This document shows positions 16,236-25,259 of a stretch of DNA of 59,116 bases, one piece after another; position 1 is the first letter of the stretch; every line of letters begins with the position of its first letter. The stretch comes from Deltaproteobacteria bacterium (GTDB taxonomy: Bacteria; Desulfobacterota; Desulfomonilia; Desulfomonilales; Desulfomonilaceae), in assembly GCA_016875095.1 (NCBI GenBank), contig VGSG01000015.1, positions 1-59,116 of the forward strand, given 5' to 3'. Below the pieces are notes generated by a model. It worked only from the letters and a program-made list of their open reading frames with translations, did no database searches and had not been told where the DNA came from. The position numbers were made by a program, and so were the translations under genes.

Positions 16236-16787
16236 TCAGAAGACCGAAAAATTAAGCCGGCGAGCAAGTTTGTCGTCAATGTAGATCTCGACGGTCCAGA
16301 GGCCCGGTTTGTGTGCGAACAGCTCTTTGGTGGACAGCGAGTGGATGCGCCGAATGCCATCTTTGGGTCGTTCCACGCTTTCTTCCTTTTCCTCCTGGAG
16401 CTTATGGGTTTGGCGGATCGTACGGAATTCCAGACCGGAAGGGTCTTTCCAAATGGTCTTGGTAACATAGTGGAATTTCTCGTCCTTGGTAATGAAGGAG
16501 GCTACGACCGAGTCCTGCATAGTATGATCAAAGGACTTCCTCGGGTGCAATGAGGAACCCGCGCTGAGTAGCACATCTTTGAGTAAATAGTACGCCTCGT
16601 CTCCCGGAGTCCATTCGATTCCTCTGTATTTGCCTAGGGTGAAATATCCGCATCCGGCCACGAGTACTGCAAAGAGCAGCGCTGCCGGAATGCGCCATAT
16701 TCCTCGAAATGAAAACGTCGTCAGCAGTCCGGAAGAACGACGCGCGACAATCCGCGACGCTTCCCTCGGGTCACGGTCGCGCCTCAT
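16236..16787 (-). CDS. predicted lipoprotein of unknown function
   Basis: A 183-residue protein with a basic N-terminus, a hydrophobic segment (~32-45) and a lipobox VAG-Cys46, so it is likely anchored to the inner or outer membrane by lipid on Cys46. The mature part is small, mixed alpha/beta and charged, with FDHTMQDSVVASFITKDE and a C-terminal WTVEIYIDDKLARRLNF segment that reads like a beta-sandwich strand. I do not recognise a named family. Its ATG overlaps the stop of the acetyltransferase gene (ATGA), placing it last in a nadK-recN-acetyltransferase-lipoprotein operon. Confidence 0.75.
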   Translation of the reverse strand: MRRDRDPREASRIVARRSSGLLTTFSFRGIWRIPAALLFAVLVAGCGYFTLGKYRGIEWTPGDEAYYLLKDVLLSAGSSLHPRKSFDHTMQDSVVASFITKDEKFHYVTKTIWKDPSGLEFRTIRQTHKLQEEKEESVERPKDGIRRIHSLSTKELFAHKPGLWTVEIYIDDKLARRLNFSVF

Positions 16788-17239
16788 GTGCTCCTCACCA
16801 GCGCAATTTCGTCACATTCGGGGAATTTGGCGCAGCGCAGGCAATCCGCCCATATCTTGTGCGGGAGCGAACCCTTATCCATCTGTTTGAAGCCGTGTCT
16901 TTCGAAGAGGCTTGGTCGGTAGGTCAGCACAAAGACCCTCTGAACACCCATCTCCTGCGCATCTTCCAGGAGCGCGCGGATCATCAAGGACCCGATTCCG
17001 CCGCCTTGATGCGAGGTTTTTACCGCCAAAGATCGGATCTCCGCAAGATCTTCCCAGCATATCTCAAGCGCCCCACAGCCTATGATATCTTCGGAAGAGC
17101 CGTCCACGCTCACAATGAAGGACCTGACCTGAGAATAAAGCTCGCTCATAGCGCGGGGAAGTATCCGGCCGGCCTCCGCTTGTTCGGTTATTATCCGGTA
17201 GATAGCCTTTACGTCCGCTATCCTTGCTCTGCGAATCAA
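16784..17239 (-). CDS. GNAT N-acetyltransferase, short ArgA-type N-acetylglutamate synthase
   Basis: A 151-residue single GNAT domain. The acetyl-CoA loop is HQGGGIGSLMI (~80-90). The CWEDLAEIRSLAV strand before it and the C-terminal DKGSLPHKIWADCLRCAKFPECDE match the short stand-alone N-acetylglutamate synthases that start arginine synthesis in bacteria lacking a classical ArgA. The four cysteines in the tail are also typical of that group. The start is a TTG that overlaps the recN stop (TTGA), with GGAGG upstream, so translation is coupled to recN. Confidence 0.82.
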   Translation of the reverse strand: MIRRARIADVKAIYRIITEQAEAGRILPRAMSELYSQVRSFIVSVDGSSEDIIGCGALEICWEDLAEIRSLAVKTSHQGGGIGSLMIRALLEDAQEMGVQRVFVLTYRPSLFERHGFKQMDKGSLPHKIWADCLRCAKFPECDEIALVRST

Positions 17240-18915
17240 CCCTGCGCCTCCGCGGTGGTAGGATTGATAAGCCTCCGGACGTGTTCTTTCAACTCATCCG
17301 AGCAATGGGGCGCCCCGATCATGCGGGCCAGCTCGTTCACCCGCGCTTCTTGGTCTAACGCCGTCACTTCGATCATGGTTCGACCTTGACGCACTCGCTT
17401 CCGGACCGATAGATGATGGTCCGCGAGGGCCGCGATCTGATGCAAGTGAGTTACGCAAAGGACCTGCTGTCGGCGGGCCACCCGCGCAAGCCTGCTGCCC
17501 ACCGCCAGGGCCGTGTGCCCGCCGATTCCCGCATCCACTTCATCAAAAATGACGGATCCGGTGGAGGCCGCATCCACCTGGAGAGCTTTCAAAGCCAACA
17601 TGATCCTGGAGAGTTCTCCGCCCGACGCAATGTGAGCCAGCGGCCTCGCCGCTTCCCCGGGATTGGACGCGAGCAGAAATTCAACTTTCTCCAGCCCCAT
17701 CGCCGCGCCTTGGTCCTCATCGAGAGGCTGAAATGAAACAAAGAACTCAGCCTCCGGCATTGCCAATTCAGCCAGCTCTTTCTTCAAAGATCTCTCAAGC
17801 GCGACCGCCGCTTCCCGTCTGGCCTGGGACAGGACCCGGGCCGCACGCAGGTAAGCTTCTCGGGCGGCCTGAACCGCTTCCTCCGCTTTCCGCAGACGAC
17901 CCCGGAGATCCAAAATCTCGCCCGCTTCCTGCGAGAGATCTTTCAGGTGGGCCAGGAGCCCTTCCAAATCCGTCCCGTATTTTCGTTTGAGCCGCCGGAT
18001 GAGGGCCAACCGCTCTTCGATCTTTTCCAGTCGCGCAGGGTCGCTCTCAGCGTGTTCCGCGACTTCTCTGAGTTCCAGAGCCACGTCCTCGGCCCGGTAC
18101 ATTGCTTCTTCCAGGTTTTCCCTCACTCCGGCCAGCTTGGGGTTCACGGAGACCAGGAAGTCCACAGCTTTTCTGATATCCGCAAAGCGCTCCATGATGC
18201 TGCCGGAGCGCCCGTACAGCTCGTAGTGAGCTTCGAAGGCCCTCTCCCTGATCTGGACCGCTTTTCCCAGAATTTCTTTCTCTTGAACCAGCTCCTGTTC
18301 TTCACCCGTCTTCAATTGCGCGGCAGCAAGCTCCGCCGCGGCCTCGGAATTCTCGCGACTCAGCTGTTCAAGAGCGGCCAAGCGGGTCCTAGTCTCTTCC
18401 AGCTCTCGCATGCGGCGTTTCCACTCGTGGAACGCCCGCGCTGTCTCCGAGCGTTTGTCGCTCAACTCACCGGAGCGGTCCACAATTTCCACATGCTCTT
18501 CCGGATGGAGCAGGGCATGGTGTTCGTGTTGCCCGAAAATGCTCACCAGCGAGTTTCCCACAGCCTGCAAAGTAGCTTGGGGAACAAGGTTTCCGTTCAA
18601 GAGGCAGCGAGAGCGACCTGACTGAAACAAACGTCGCGCAAGGACCAGTTCACCACCGGGGACAGCCGATTGATCCAGGTTTCCCGGCAACGAGAAACCC
18701 TCGGGAAGGTCGAAAAGTCCTTCCACCAAGGCTTCTTCCTCTCCGGTCCTGATGATATCGCCCGGGACCTTGCCGCCCAACAGAAGATTCAAAGCGCCGA
18801 TCAGAATGGACTTGCCCGCGCCGGTTTCACCCGTAAGAACGTTGAAGCCCTCATGAAACTCCACGTCCACGTGGTCGATGATCGCGACATTAGAGACTTT
18901 CAGATATCGTAACAT
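17236..18915 (-). CDS. recN: DNA repair protein RecN
   Basis: A 559-residue SMC-like ATPase for double-strand break repair. The Walker A motif GETGAGKS lies near residue 30 in the typical N-terminus (MLRYLKVSNVAIIDHV). A long coiled coil spans ~150-350, and the C-terminal half carries the ABC signature ASGGELSR and Walker B VIFDEVDAGIGG. The ATG at 18915 is chosen because RecN proteins begin exactly there; a TTG at 18975 would add an unrelated extension. It follows nadK by ~60 bases, a pairing common in bacteria. Confidence 0.96.
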   Translation of the reverse strand: MLRYLKVSNVAIIDHVDVEFHEGFNVLTGETGAGKSILIGALNLLLGGKVPGDIIRTGEEEALVEGLFDLPEGFSLPGNLDQSAVPGGELVLARRLFQSGRSRCLLNGNLVPQATLQAVGNSLVSIFGQHEHHALLHPEEHVEIVDRSGELSDKRSETARAFHEWKRRMRELEETRTRLAALEQLSRENSEAAAELAAAQLKTGEEQELVQEKEILGKAVQIRERAFEAHYELYGRSGSIMERFADIRKAVDFLVSVNPKLAGVRENLEEAMYRAEDVALELREVAEHAESDPARLEKIEERLALIRRLKRKYGTDLEGLLAHLKDLSQEAGEILDLRGRLRKAEEAVQAAREAYLRAARVLSQARREAAVALERSLKKELAELAMPEAEFFVSFQPLDEDQGAAMGLEKVEFLLASNPGEAARPLAHIASGGELSRIMLALKALQVDAASTGSVIFDEVDAGIGGHTALAVGSRLARVARRQQVLCVTHLHQIAALADHHLSVRKRVRQGRTMIEVTALDQEARVNELARMIGAPHCSDELKEHVRRLINPTTAEAQG

Positions 18916-18977
18916 CCGATCGCGCAGAGCGGTTCCGCCCCAAGCCCTCCTGGTCAGGCAATACCATATCGGCAAAC

Positions 18978-19811
18978 CTAGAGCAAATTGAGCTTTTCTT
19001 TGAGGACCTCGAAATAGTCCTTGGCCCCGGACTTCACCATGATAAACGACAATTCCGAACGAACGATGCGCAGCGTTTGACCTGCCGCAAGAGGGAAACG
19101 TTTACGTCCGTCCAGTGTCAGGATCAGGTCCTCGCCCCGGCGAAGTACGAGTTCTGTCGCCAGGTGGGCCGGCACGAGCAAGGTGCGTCTCAGGCCGGCG
19201 TACGGGCATATGGGTGTAAGGATGATCGCTTCGATATCCGGGTGTACCAGCGGCCCGTTTGCCGCCAGCGAATAAGCGCTCGAACCGATAGGCGTGGAAA
19301 CGATGAGGCCGTCGGCCCTCATTTCAATTTCTCTGGTTTCCCCTATGCGAATTCCCAGGTCGATTAGGCGGGCTATGCCCCCCCAGTGGATGACCGCGTC
19401 ATTGAGCGCCCGTGCTTTCTCGCCGTCAGGGAGGGTCACCTCCAGCATCATGCGCTCCACAAAAGCCGCGGCGCCTTCCAGGAGGGACTCGAGCACCGGG
19501 ATAGCCTCATGGGGTGACACTTCCGCCATATATCCCACCCGGCCCAAATTGACTCCCAGCACAGGCACTGACCGCGAGTTCAGCAAAGACGCGGCGCGCA
19601 ACATGGTGCCGTCCCCGCCAAGCACTACGAGGAGATCCGCCTCGTCGGGCATGTGTTCGGTAACCGTGCCATTCCATTGGGCGGCCAAGTCCCGGTAGGC
19701 CGGCTCCAACAGCACGTCTTTGCCGTTTTCCTTGAGGAACCTACTGATCTTTTCTCCGAGCACGAGGGCCTGTTCCTCGGAACTCTTCAAGACGAGTCCA
19801 ATGCGACGCAT
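18978..19811 (-). CDS. nadK: NAD kinase
   Basis: A 277-residue enzyme that phosphorylates NAD to NADP. The family motif GGDGTMLRAA lies near residue 69. The substrate-binding LNDAVIHWG segment, the NE/D-like core (MRADGLIVSTPIGSSAYSLAANGP) and the C-terminal Gly-rich strands are all present. It is the first gene of the left-going nadK-recN-acetyltransferase-lipoprotein operon and is divergent from rarA. Confidence 0.95.
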   Translation of the reverse strand: MRRIGLVLKSSEEQALVLGEKISRFLKENGKDVLLEPAYRDLAAQWNGTVTEHMPDEADLLVVLGGDGTMLRAASLLNSRSVPVLGVNLGRVGYMAEVSPHEAIPVLESLLEGAAAFVERMMLEVTLPDGEKARALNDAVIHWGGIARLIDLGIRIGETREIEMRADGLIVSTPIGSSAYSLAANGPLVHPDIEAIILTPICPYAGLRRTLLVPAHLATELVLRRGEDLILTLDGRKRFPLAAGQTLRIVRSELSFIMVKSGAKDYFEVLKEKLNLL

Positions 19812-19953
19812 TCACGCCTCTACAATGCTGTCAGGTATTGGTCCGCGAGTGAGTACCATGATTATGCGCCAAAATCCACTCAAAGAGAATAGATGGGGTA
19901 AGATGGTCCAGTTGCTTCTTGCTTCCGCCGCTCGCGTGCGATAGGCTAATGTT

Positions 19954-21270
19954 ATGGATCTCTTCGATATTTCAAACATCGTCCATTCCTCCAAACCCCT
20001 CGCGGATCGAATGCGACCGGAAACTTTGGAGAATTTCCTCGGTCAGGAAAAGATCCTGGGCCCGGGCTCGCTGCTGAGGCGGGCAATTGAAGAGGATCGC
20101 CTATTTTCCATGATCTTCTGGGGGCCGCCCGGAACCGGCAAGACCACTTTGGCGAGAATCGTGGCGCAACACGCTCGGTCCCATTTTGCGCCTTATTCCG
20201 CGGTCACCGCAGGGGTAAAGGAGATCAAGGAGGTGACTCGCCAGGCGCGGGAAGACCTCAAATACCGCGGCGCGCGAACCATACTTTTCCTCGATGAGAT
20301 CCATCGCTTCAACAAGTCCCAGCAGGATTATCTCTTACCGCACGTTGAGGACGGAACGGTCATTCTTATCGGCGCGACCACGGAAAACCCGTCCTTCGAG
20401 GTAAACGCCGCGCTTCTCTCCCGACTGAGAGTATTTGTCTTTGACATGTTGTCCAATGAGGCGCTCAAGGCCATAGTCTATCGAGCGCTTCAGGATCAAG
20501 ACCGAGGACTCGGAAGCCTGGAACTCATCTTGGGCGAAGATGAGGCCGACCTTATCGTCACGCTCTCGGGAGGTGACGCGCGCGCCGCGCTTAATATCCT
20601 GGAAATAGCGGCGCTGGAGACGCATAAGGACCAGGATCGAGAGATCGGTCCGGACTTGATCAGGGAGGCCGCGCAGAAGCGCAACCTGCTCTACGATAAA
20701 GCCGGCGAACAACACTACAACCTCATAAGCGCGCTTCACAAATCATTGAGGGACAGCGATCCTGACGCGGGGCTGTACTGGTTGGGTCGCATGATAGAAA
20801 GCGGAGAAGATCCGCTGTACGTAGCCCGACGCTTAGTCCGCTTTGCAAGCGAAGATGTGGGCCTGGCTTCTCCCCGCGCGCTGGAACAGGCCGTGGCCGC
20901 GTTTCAAGCTTGTAGCTTTATCGGGCTCCCCGAATGCGTCCTGGCGCTGGCCCAGGCTGTGGTCTTTCTCGCGACAGCGCCAAAATCCAATTCCCTGGAA
21001 ACAGCGTACAATGCGGTGAAGGAGGAGATCGCACATTCAGGCCATCCGCCGGTTCCGCTCCACTTGCGCAACGCGCCCACTCGACTGATGAAAGAACTGG
21101 GCTATGCCAAAGGTTATAAGTACGCCCACAATTTTCCCGACGCGAAAGTCGAGCAGGACCACCTACCGCCCGAGCTGAAGGAAAAACGCTTCTATCACCC
21201 CACCGACAGAGGCTACGAAGCCACGATCCGCGAACGAATGTCCAGCCACAACCCTGAAGACGACAAGTGA
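19954..21270 (+). CDS. rarA: replication-associated recombination protein RarA/MgsA
   Basis: A 438-residue clamp-loader-like AAA+ ATPase that acts at stalled replication forks. The sequence shows the N-terminal [18 protein letters not shown], Walker [11 protein letters not shown], Walker [16 protein letters not shown], the sensor [12 protein letters not shown], and the C-terminal tetramerisation region with [12 protein letters not shown] and the terminal [10 protein letters not shown] segment. Length is normal for the family. Its 142-base upstream gap is shared with divergent nadK. It is followed by a 100-base gap with the TetR operator candidate. Confidence 0.96.
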   Translation: MDLFDISNIVHSSKPLADRMRPETLENFLGQEKILGPGSLLRRAIEEDRLFSMIFWGPPGTGKTTLARIVAQHARSHFAPYSAVTAGVKEIKEVTRQAREDLKYRGARTILFLDEIHRFNKSQQDYLLPHVEDGTVILIGATTENPSFEVNAALLSRLRVFVFDMLSNEALKAIVYRALQDQDRGLGSLELILGEDEADLIVTLSGGDARAALNILEIAALETHKDQDREIGPDLIREAAQKRNLLYDKAGEQHYNLISALHKSLRDSDPDAGLYWLGRMIESGEDPLYVARRLVRFASEDVGLASPRALEQAVAAFQACSFIGLPECVLALAQAVVFLATAPKSNSLETAYNAVKEEIAHSGHPPVPLHLRNAPTRLMKELGYAKGYKYAHNFPDAKVEQDHLPPELKEKRFYHPTDRGYEATIRERMSSHNPEDDK

Positions 21271-21309
21271 CGTCCCGGCGTCTTGATCTTGGGGGGTGTC
21301 TCGTCTAGA

Positions 21310-21325
21310 ATGACCATGCGGTCAT
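21310..21325. promoter_or_regulatory. palindromic TetR operator candidate
   Basis: ATGACC and GGTCAT form a perfect inverted repeat around ATGC, about 50 bases upstream of the TetR gene. TGACC-N4-GGTCA is a half-site geometry used by many TetR-family repressors, and the placement fits autoregulation. Confidence 0.6.
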
Positions 21326-21373
21326 CGGCCGCGCGATTATCCGGCGCCCCAGCCTCTCTAATAGGCCGTATCC

Positions 21374-22051
21374 ATGATTCCTCGATCCGGAACCAGGGTC
21401 TTTAAGGCCCTCGCGGCTGACAAACAGCAAGCTGTGCTGCAGGCGGCGCTCAATGAATTCGCGTTGCACGGGTATCGCAAGGCTTCGATGAACAACGTGG
21501 TGAAAGCAGCCGGGATCAGCAAAGGGAGCCTGTTCCAATATTTCAAAACCAAACAGGCGCTTTTTGACGGCGTGGTCGGCCTGGCGGAAAGCCTGGCCCG
21601 GAGTTACTTGCGTGAAGTGCGCGACAGGACCGCGGGGACACCCTTGCGCCAAAGGCTGGAGCGCATTCTGAGAGCGGGCTTTTTCTTTATCGATGAACAA
21701 CCGCTCCTGGCCAGGATCTACTTTCAGCTCCTGCGATCAGGTGATGCGCCGTTCGGTTCCCAACAGATTGTGACTCTACGCAGCCAAGCGCAAGAGTTCC
21801 TAGCCGACCTACTCAGGCAAGGTCTTGTGGCGAAAGAGATTGACCCTTCCGTTGACGTGGAACGGGTCGCGTTCTTGATCAATTCGCTGTTTGAGACGCT
21901 CCTGATGGCGTACTATACGGATTTCCTGGCGCCGGGGCTGGATTTGTACCAGGGAAACTCCGAAGATCTGGACCACTGGGTGGAAACTACGCTTGAAATG
22001 ATTTTCAGGGGCCTTAGACCTAAGAAGCGAGGAACAACAGAGATCCGGTAA
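21374..22051 (+). CDS. TetR-family transcriptional regulator
   Basis: A 225-residue regulator with an N-terminal TetR DNA-binding domain (~15-62; the ISKGSLFQYFKTKQALF recognition helix is diagnostic) and a variable all-helical ligand domain. It is 41 bases upstream of an ABC importer operon and on the same strand, so it likely controls that operon and itself. A perfect inverted repeat lies ~50 bases before its start. The ligand cannot be predicted from the sequence. Confidence 0.93.
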   Translation: MIPRSGTRVFKALAADKQQAVLQAALNEFALHGYRKASMNNVVKAAGISKGSLFQYFKTKQALFDGVVGLAESLARSYLREVRDRTAGTPLRQRLERILRAGFFFIDEQPLLARIYFQLLRSGDAPFGSQQIVTLRSQAQEFLADLLRQGLVAKEIDPSVDVERVAFLINSLFETLLMAYYTDFLAPGLDLYQGNSEDLDHWVETTLEMIFRGLRPKKRGTTEIR

Positions 22052-22092
22052 AGAATGCTCTGTCCTGGAGATCTAAGCCTGGAGTGATTCCC

Positions 22093-23046
22093 ATGACACC
22101 TCCTCGACCGATCCTGATCACGCTCACCGTGTGTGTTGCCTGCATTACGGCTACAGTTTCGTTTGCTTCGTCACAGGCGAAGGTTTCCATCCGTTTCGGA
22201 GCGCTGCCGGTGCTCCAAGCGCTGCCGCTCTATATCGCCCAGGAGCGAGGGTTGTTTACGAAAGCCGGCCTGGACGTCGATCTGATCCCGTTCAACACCG
22301 CCGCGGAAAAGGACATTGCGCTTTCAGCGGGCAAGATCGAAGGGTGCTTTGCGGACCTGGTCACTCCAATTGTGCTTCGTGCAAACGGCCGGAAGATCCT
22401 CATGGTCGCGACCACATATAGTTCACGCGGCGATCGACGCATGTTCGGTGTACTGGCCAAGCCCGGCTCGTCTTATCGCTTTCCCGCGGAGTTGCAGAAC
22501 GTCCCTATTGCGCTCGCATCGAATTCGATCGTGCATTACGTGACTGAAACCTTGCTCACGACCGCGGGCGTGCCCCGTGATGGAGTGGCTTCTCTAGAAT
22601 CCAAGAACATAGGCATGAGGATGCAAATGCTGCTCGCGGGGCACGTGGAAGCCGCGGCCTTGCCGGAACCCTTGGTATCGGCTGCGTTAGCCCAGGGGGC
22701 GACGCTCGTGGCGGATGACAGCGGCCTGGAAACGAGCCAGACCGTGCTGGTCTTTGCCGAGAGATTTCTCAAAGAGCAACCCGAAGCAGTGTCCAAGTTC
22801 CTCGCCGCGGTCGATGAAGCCGCGGCCATGATCAATGCGAAGCCTGATGAAGTCCGGGACGCAATGGTGCAGCACGTGCGGCTCCCTGCGCCGATGAAGG
22901 ACAAATATCCGACACCGCGTTTCCCGCGACTCAAGGCCCCGGATAAGGACGCGGCGCTCGCGGTCACCCGATGGCTTCGTGCCAGGGAAGTGATCCCTCG
23001 AACCGTTTCGTACGAAGAAGTGGTTGATGGCCGACTCATTCCATGA
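22093..23046 (+). CDS. ABC transporter substrate-binding protein (SsuA/TauA/NMT1-like)
   Basis: A 317-residue periplasmic protein with a clear signal peptide ending near FASSQA. The NMT1/THI5-like fold is indicated by ALPLYIAQERGLFTKAGLDVDLIPF and the later GKIEGCFADL segment, as in binding proteins for alkylsulfonates, nitrate, riboflavin or thiamin precursors. The ATG at 22093 is preferred (GGAG eight bases before). It overlaps the ATPase gene by ~20 bases. Substrate unknown; the downstream menG-menA genes give a hint that the cargo may relate to quinone metabolism, but this is speculative. Confidence 0.88.
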   Translation: MTPPRPILITLTVCVACITATVSFASSQAKVSIRFGALPVLQALPLYIAQERGLFTKAGLDVDLIPFNTAAEKDIALSAGKIEGCFADLVTPIVLRANGRKILMVATTYSSRGDRRMFGVLAKPGSSYRFPAELQNVPIALASNSIVHYVTETLLTTAGVPRDGVASLESKNIGMRMQMLLAGHVEAAALPEPLVSAALAQGATLVADDSGLETSQTVLVFAERFLKEQPEAVSKFLAAVDEAAAMINAKPDEVRDAMVQHVRLPAPMKDKYPTPRFPRLKAPDKDAALAVTRWLRAREVIPRTVSYEEVVDGRLIP

Positions 23047-23797
23047 CCTGATAGACTGCCGGGATGTGTCCAAGACTTACATCTCCGGGAACGGCCCGGT
23101 CTATGCGTTAGGGCCGACCACGTTCTCGGTGGAAAGCGGCGAGACTATTGCGCTGGTGGGCCCCTCCGGGTGCGGAAAAACCACGTTGCTGCTGCTCATG
23201 AGCGGATTGGAAAAACCGTCGAACGGATCGGTCCGGTTCAGGTCTCAGGAGCTGACTGCCCCACACCGCGAGATCGGGCTGGTCTTACAGCATTACGGCC
23301 TATTTCCGTGGAAGAGTGTGAAAGAGAACGTGCAGCTTGGGCTGCGGATACGCCGCGAAAGCCTCCACGGCAATCGCGTCGAAGAATTATTGTCTGAGTT
23401 GGAACTGAGCGATAAAGTCGAGTTCTACCCCCAACAGCTCTCCGGTGGGCAGCGGCAACGGGTGGCTCTCGCCAGGGCGCTGGCGCTCAACCCGAAGCTC
23501 TTGCTTCTTGACGAACCCTTCGCCGCTCTGGATACGCTGACCCGGGAGCGACTCCAGGACCTCGTCGCAGAGATGTGGCGCAAGCGACGATTCGGCATGG
23601 CGTTGGTCACGCACAACATCCAGGAGGCGGTTCGACTCGGTCGGCGTATTCTTGTCATGAGGGTGGAACCGGGCCACGGAGGACAAGTGGTGGCGGAGGT
23701 GGACAATCCATCCGCGTGTGAAGCGGCATACAGGGGCTCCGACGAATTCCACCGCAAAACCCTGATGGTGCGGGAGCGGCTGGAGTTGTGGGCATGA
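23027..23797 (+). CDS. ABC transporter ATP-binding protein (SsuB/TauB-like)
   Basis: A 256-residue ATPase with Walker A GPSGCGKTT, Q-loop LVLQHYGLFPW, signature LSGGQRQRVALARAL, Walker B LLLLDEPFAALD and the switch His in LVTHNIQEA. The LFPW context is typical of NitT/TauT-type importers. It starts inside the end of the binding-protein gene and its TGA overlaps the permease ATG (ATGA). Confidence 0.94.
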   Translation: MADSFHDLIDCRDVSKTYISGNGPVYALGPTTFSVESGETIALVGPSGCGKTTLLLLMSGLEKPSNGSVRFRSQELTAPHREIGLVLQHYGLFPWKSVKENVQLGLRIRRESLHGNRVEELLSELELSDKVEFYPQQLSGGQRQRVALARALALNPKLLLLDEPFAALDTLTRERLQDLVAEMWRKRRFGMALVTHNIQEAVRLGRRILVMRVEPGHGGQVVAEVDNPSACEAAYRGSDEFHRKTLMVRERLELWA

Positions 23798-24534
23798 AAT
23801 CCCGGCTGGCTTATCTTTGGGCTGTGGCGCTTCTCCTGGGCATGTGGGAGCTTGGAGCCCTGCTGGCGGGGGAGGTGGTCATCGCAGGACCAGGAACCGT
23901 GCTTGCGCGGCTCGTCGTTGAGGCTCAACAGGCGCGTTTTTGGCGTCATGTGGGCAGTTCGGCGTTTCGCGTGGCTGCCGCTCTCTGCATTTCGTTCGTA
24001 GCTGCGGTTCCGCTGGGACTTTTGTTGGGATCGAGCCGACGAGCCGATAAGATCGTCAGGCCTCTGATTTACCTGACCTATCCTATACCCAAGATCGTGC
24101 TCCTCCCGCTGGTCCTCCTAGTCTTTGGACTGGGCGATCCGGGCAAGATCGCAATGCTCTCCATCATTCTCTTCTTTCAGTTGCTCATTACCACTCGGGA
24201 CGCAGCCCGTGGCGTGGACCGCGAAGCAAAATACTCTCTATACAGTCTGGGTGGGACCAGACTCGATCTTTTTCGCCACGTGATCTGGCCGGCATGCTTG
24301 CCCGGGGTTTTCACAGCGCTCCGCATCGCCACCGGAACAGTGGTTGCGGTGCTCTTCTTTGTGGAATCGATCGGGACCCGTTACGGTATGGGGTTTTATA
24401 TCTTGGACGCCTGGGGAAGAGCCGATGTTCAGCAGATCTTCGTAGGCATGGTTGTTTTGGCGCTCCTGGGCGTGATCCTGTACGAGACATTCGACACGTT
24501 GGAGAGGCTCTTTTGCCGATGGAAACAGCTTTAG
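23794..24534 (+). CDS. ABC transporter permease (SsuC/TauC-like)
   Basis: A 246-residue inner-membrane permease with about six transmembrane helices and the cytoplasmic EAA loop (EAKYSLYSLGGTRLDLFRHVIWP region, ~150-170) that contacts the ATPase. The ATG overlaps the ATPase stop, and its own 3' end overlaps the menG start by 16 bases, so importer and quinone genes form one transcriptional and translational unit. Confidence 0.93.
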   Translation: MKSRLAYLWAVALLLGMWELGALLAGEVVIAGPGTVLARLVVEAQQARFWRHVGSSAFRVAAALCISFVAAVPLGLLLGSSRRADKIVRPLIYLTYPIPKIVLLPLVLLVFGLGDPGKIAMLSIILFFQLLITTRDAARGVDREAKYSLYSLGGTRLDLFRHVIWPACLPGVFTALRIATGTVVAVLFFVESIGTRYGMGFYILDAWGRADVQQIFVGMVVLALLGVILYETFDTLERLFCRWKQL

Positions 24535-25259
24535 AAAAGAACCCTCGGAATGAACCAAATCACGCGCGGCGCATTCGCGCCGTGCGCCGGATGTTTACCG
24601 ATATCTCGCCCCGTTATGATCTACTCAACCGGATTATGTCCGCCAGGCAGGACGTGAGGTGGCGCAGGTTCGCGGTGGCCCGCGTTCCGGCTGAGGCTTC
24701 TCGAGTCCTGGATGTGGCCACCGGCACAGGTGATCTGGCCATCGACTTGGCTTCCGCGAGGCCGGATGTCACAGTCTTCGGGGTCGATTTCACCGAACCG
24801 ATGCTGCGTCGGGCTGAAGCCAAGACCGCTGAGCGAGGATTGTCACGGCGCATCAGTTATGCGATAGGGGACGCGTTACGATTACCTTTTGCTGACCGCG
24901 AGTTCGACGCGGTCACCGTAGCCTTTGGCATTCGGAACATGCCTGATCGGCGCTCCGCGCTCGCCGAAATGATGAGGGTCGTCAAGCCCGGGGGAAAAGT
25001 GATCACTCTGGAGATGACTTTTCCCAAGAATTTGAAGCTAAGACGGTTTTTCGTATGGTACCTCAATAGGGTGATCCCCGCGCTGGGAGGGATCATATCG
25101 GGCAATCCTCAAGCTTATCGTTATCTGCCCGACTCAATACAGGACTTTCTCCATCCTGACGATCTCACGGAGCTGTGTCATAGCCTGGGGCTCAAGCGTG
25201 TCCAGGCCTTTCCGCTTATGTTCGGCCTTACCTACGTGCATGAAGGCCTGGTCCCGTGA
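24519..25259 (+). CDS. menG: demethylmenaquinone methyltransferase
   Basis: A 246-residue UbiE/MenG C-methyltransferase that makes menaquinone from demethylmenaquinone with S-adenosylmethionine. Evidence: FTDISPRYDLLNRIMSARQD at the N-terminus, the SAM-binding VLDVATGTGDLAIDLA, FGIRNMPDRRSAL, and VVKPGGKVITLE. GGAGAGG precedes the ATG at 24519. A much longer reading frame upstream only shadows the permease gene. Because menA is next and no ubiquinone-specific gene is seen, menG is preferred over ubiE. Confidence 0.93.
   Translation: METALEKNPRNEPNHARRIRAVRRMFTDISPRYDLLNRIMSARQDVRWRRFAVARVPAEASRVLDVATGTGDLAIDLASARPDVTVFGVDFTEPMLRRAEAKTAERGLSRRISYAIGDALRLPFADREFDAVTVAFGIRNMPDRRSALAEMMRVVKPGGKVITLEMTFPKNLKLRRFFVWYLNRVIPALGGIISGNPQAYRYLPDSIQDFLHPDDLTELCHSLGLKRVQAFPLMFGLTYVHEGLVP

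Noticed and set aside
17947-18621. 224-residue plus-strand open frame
   Set aside because: Antisense to the recN coiled-coil region; no ribosome site and no recognisable family.
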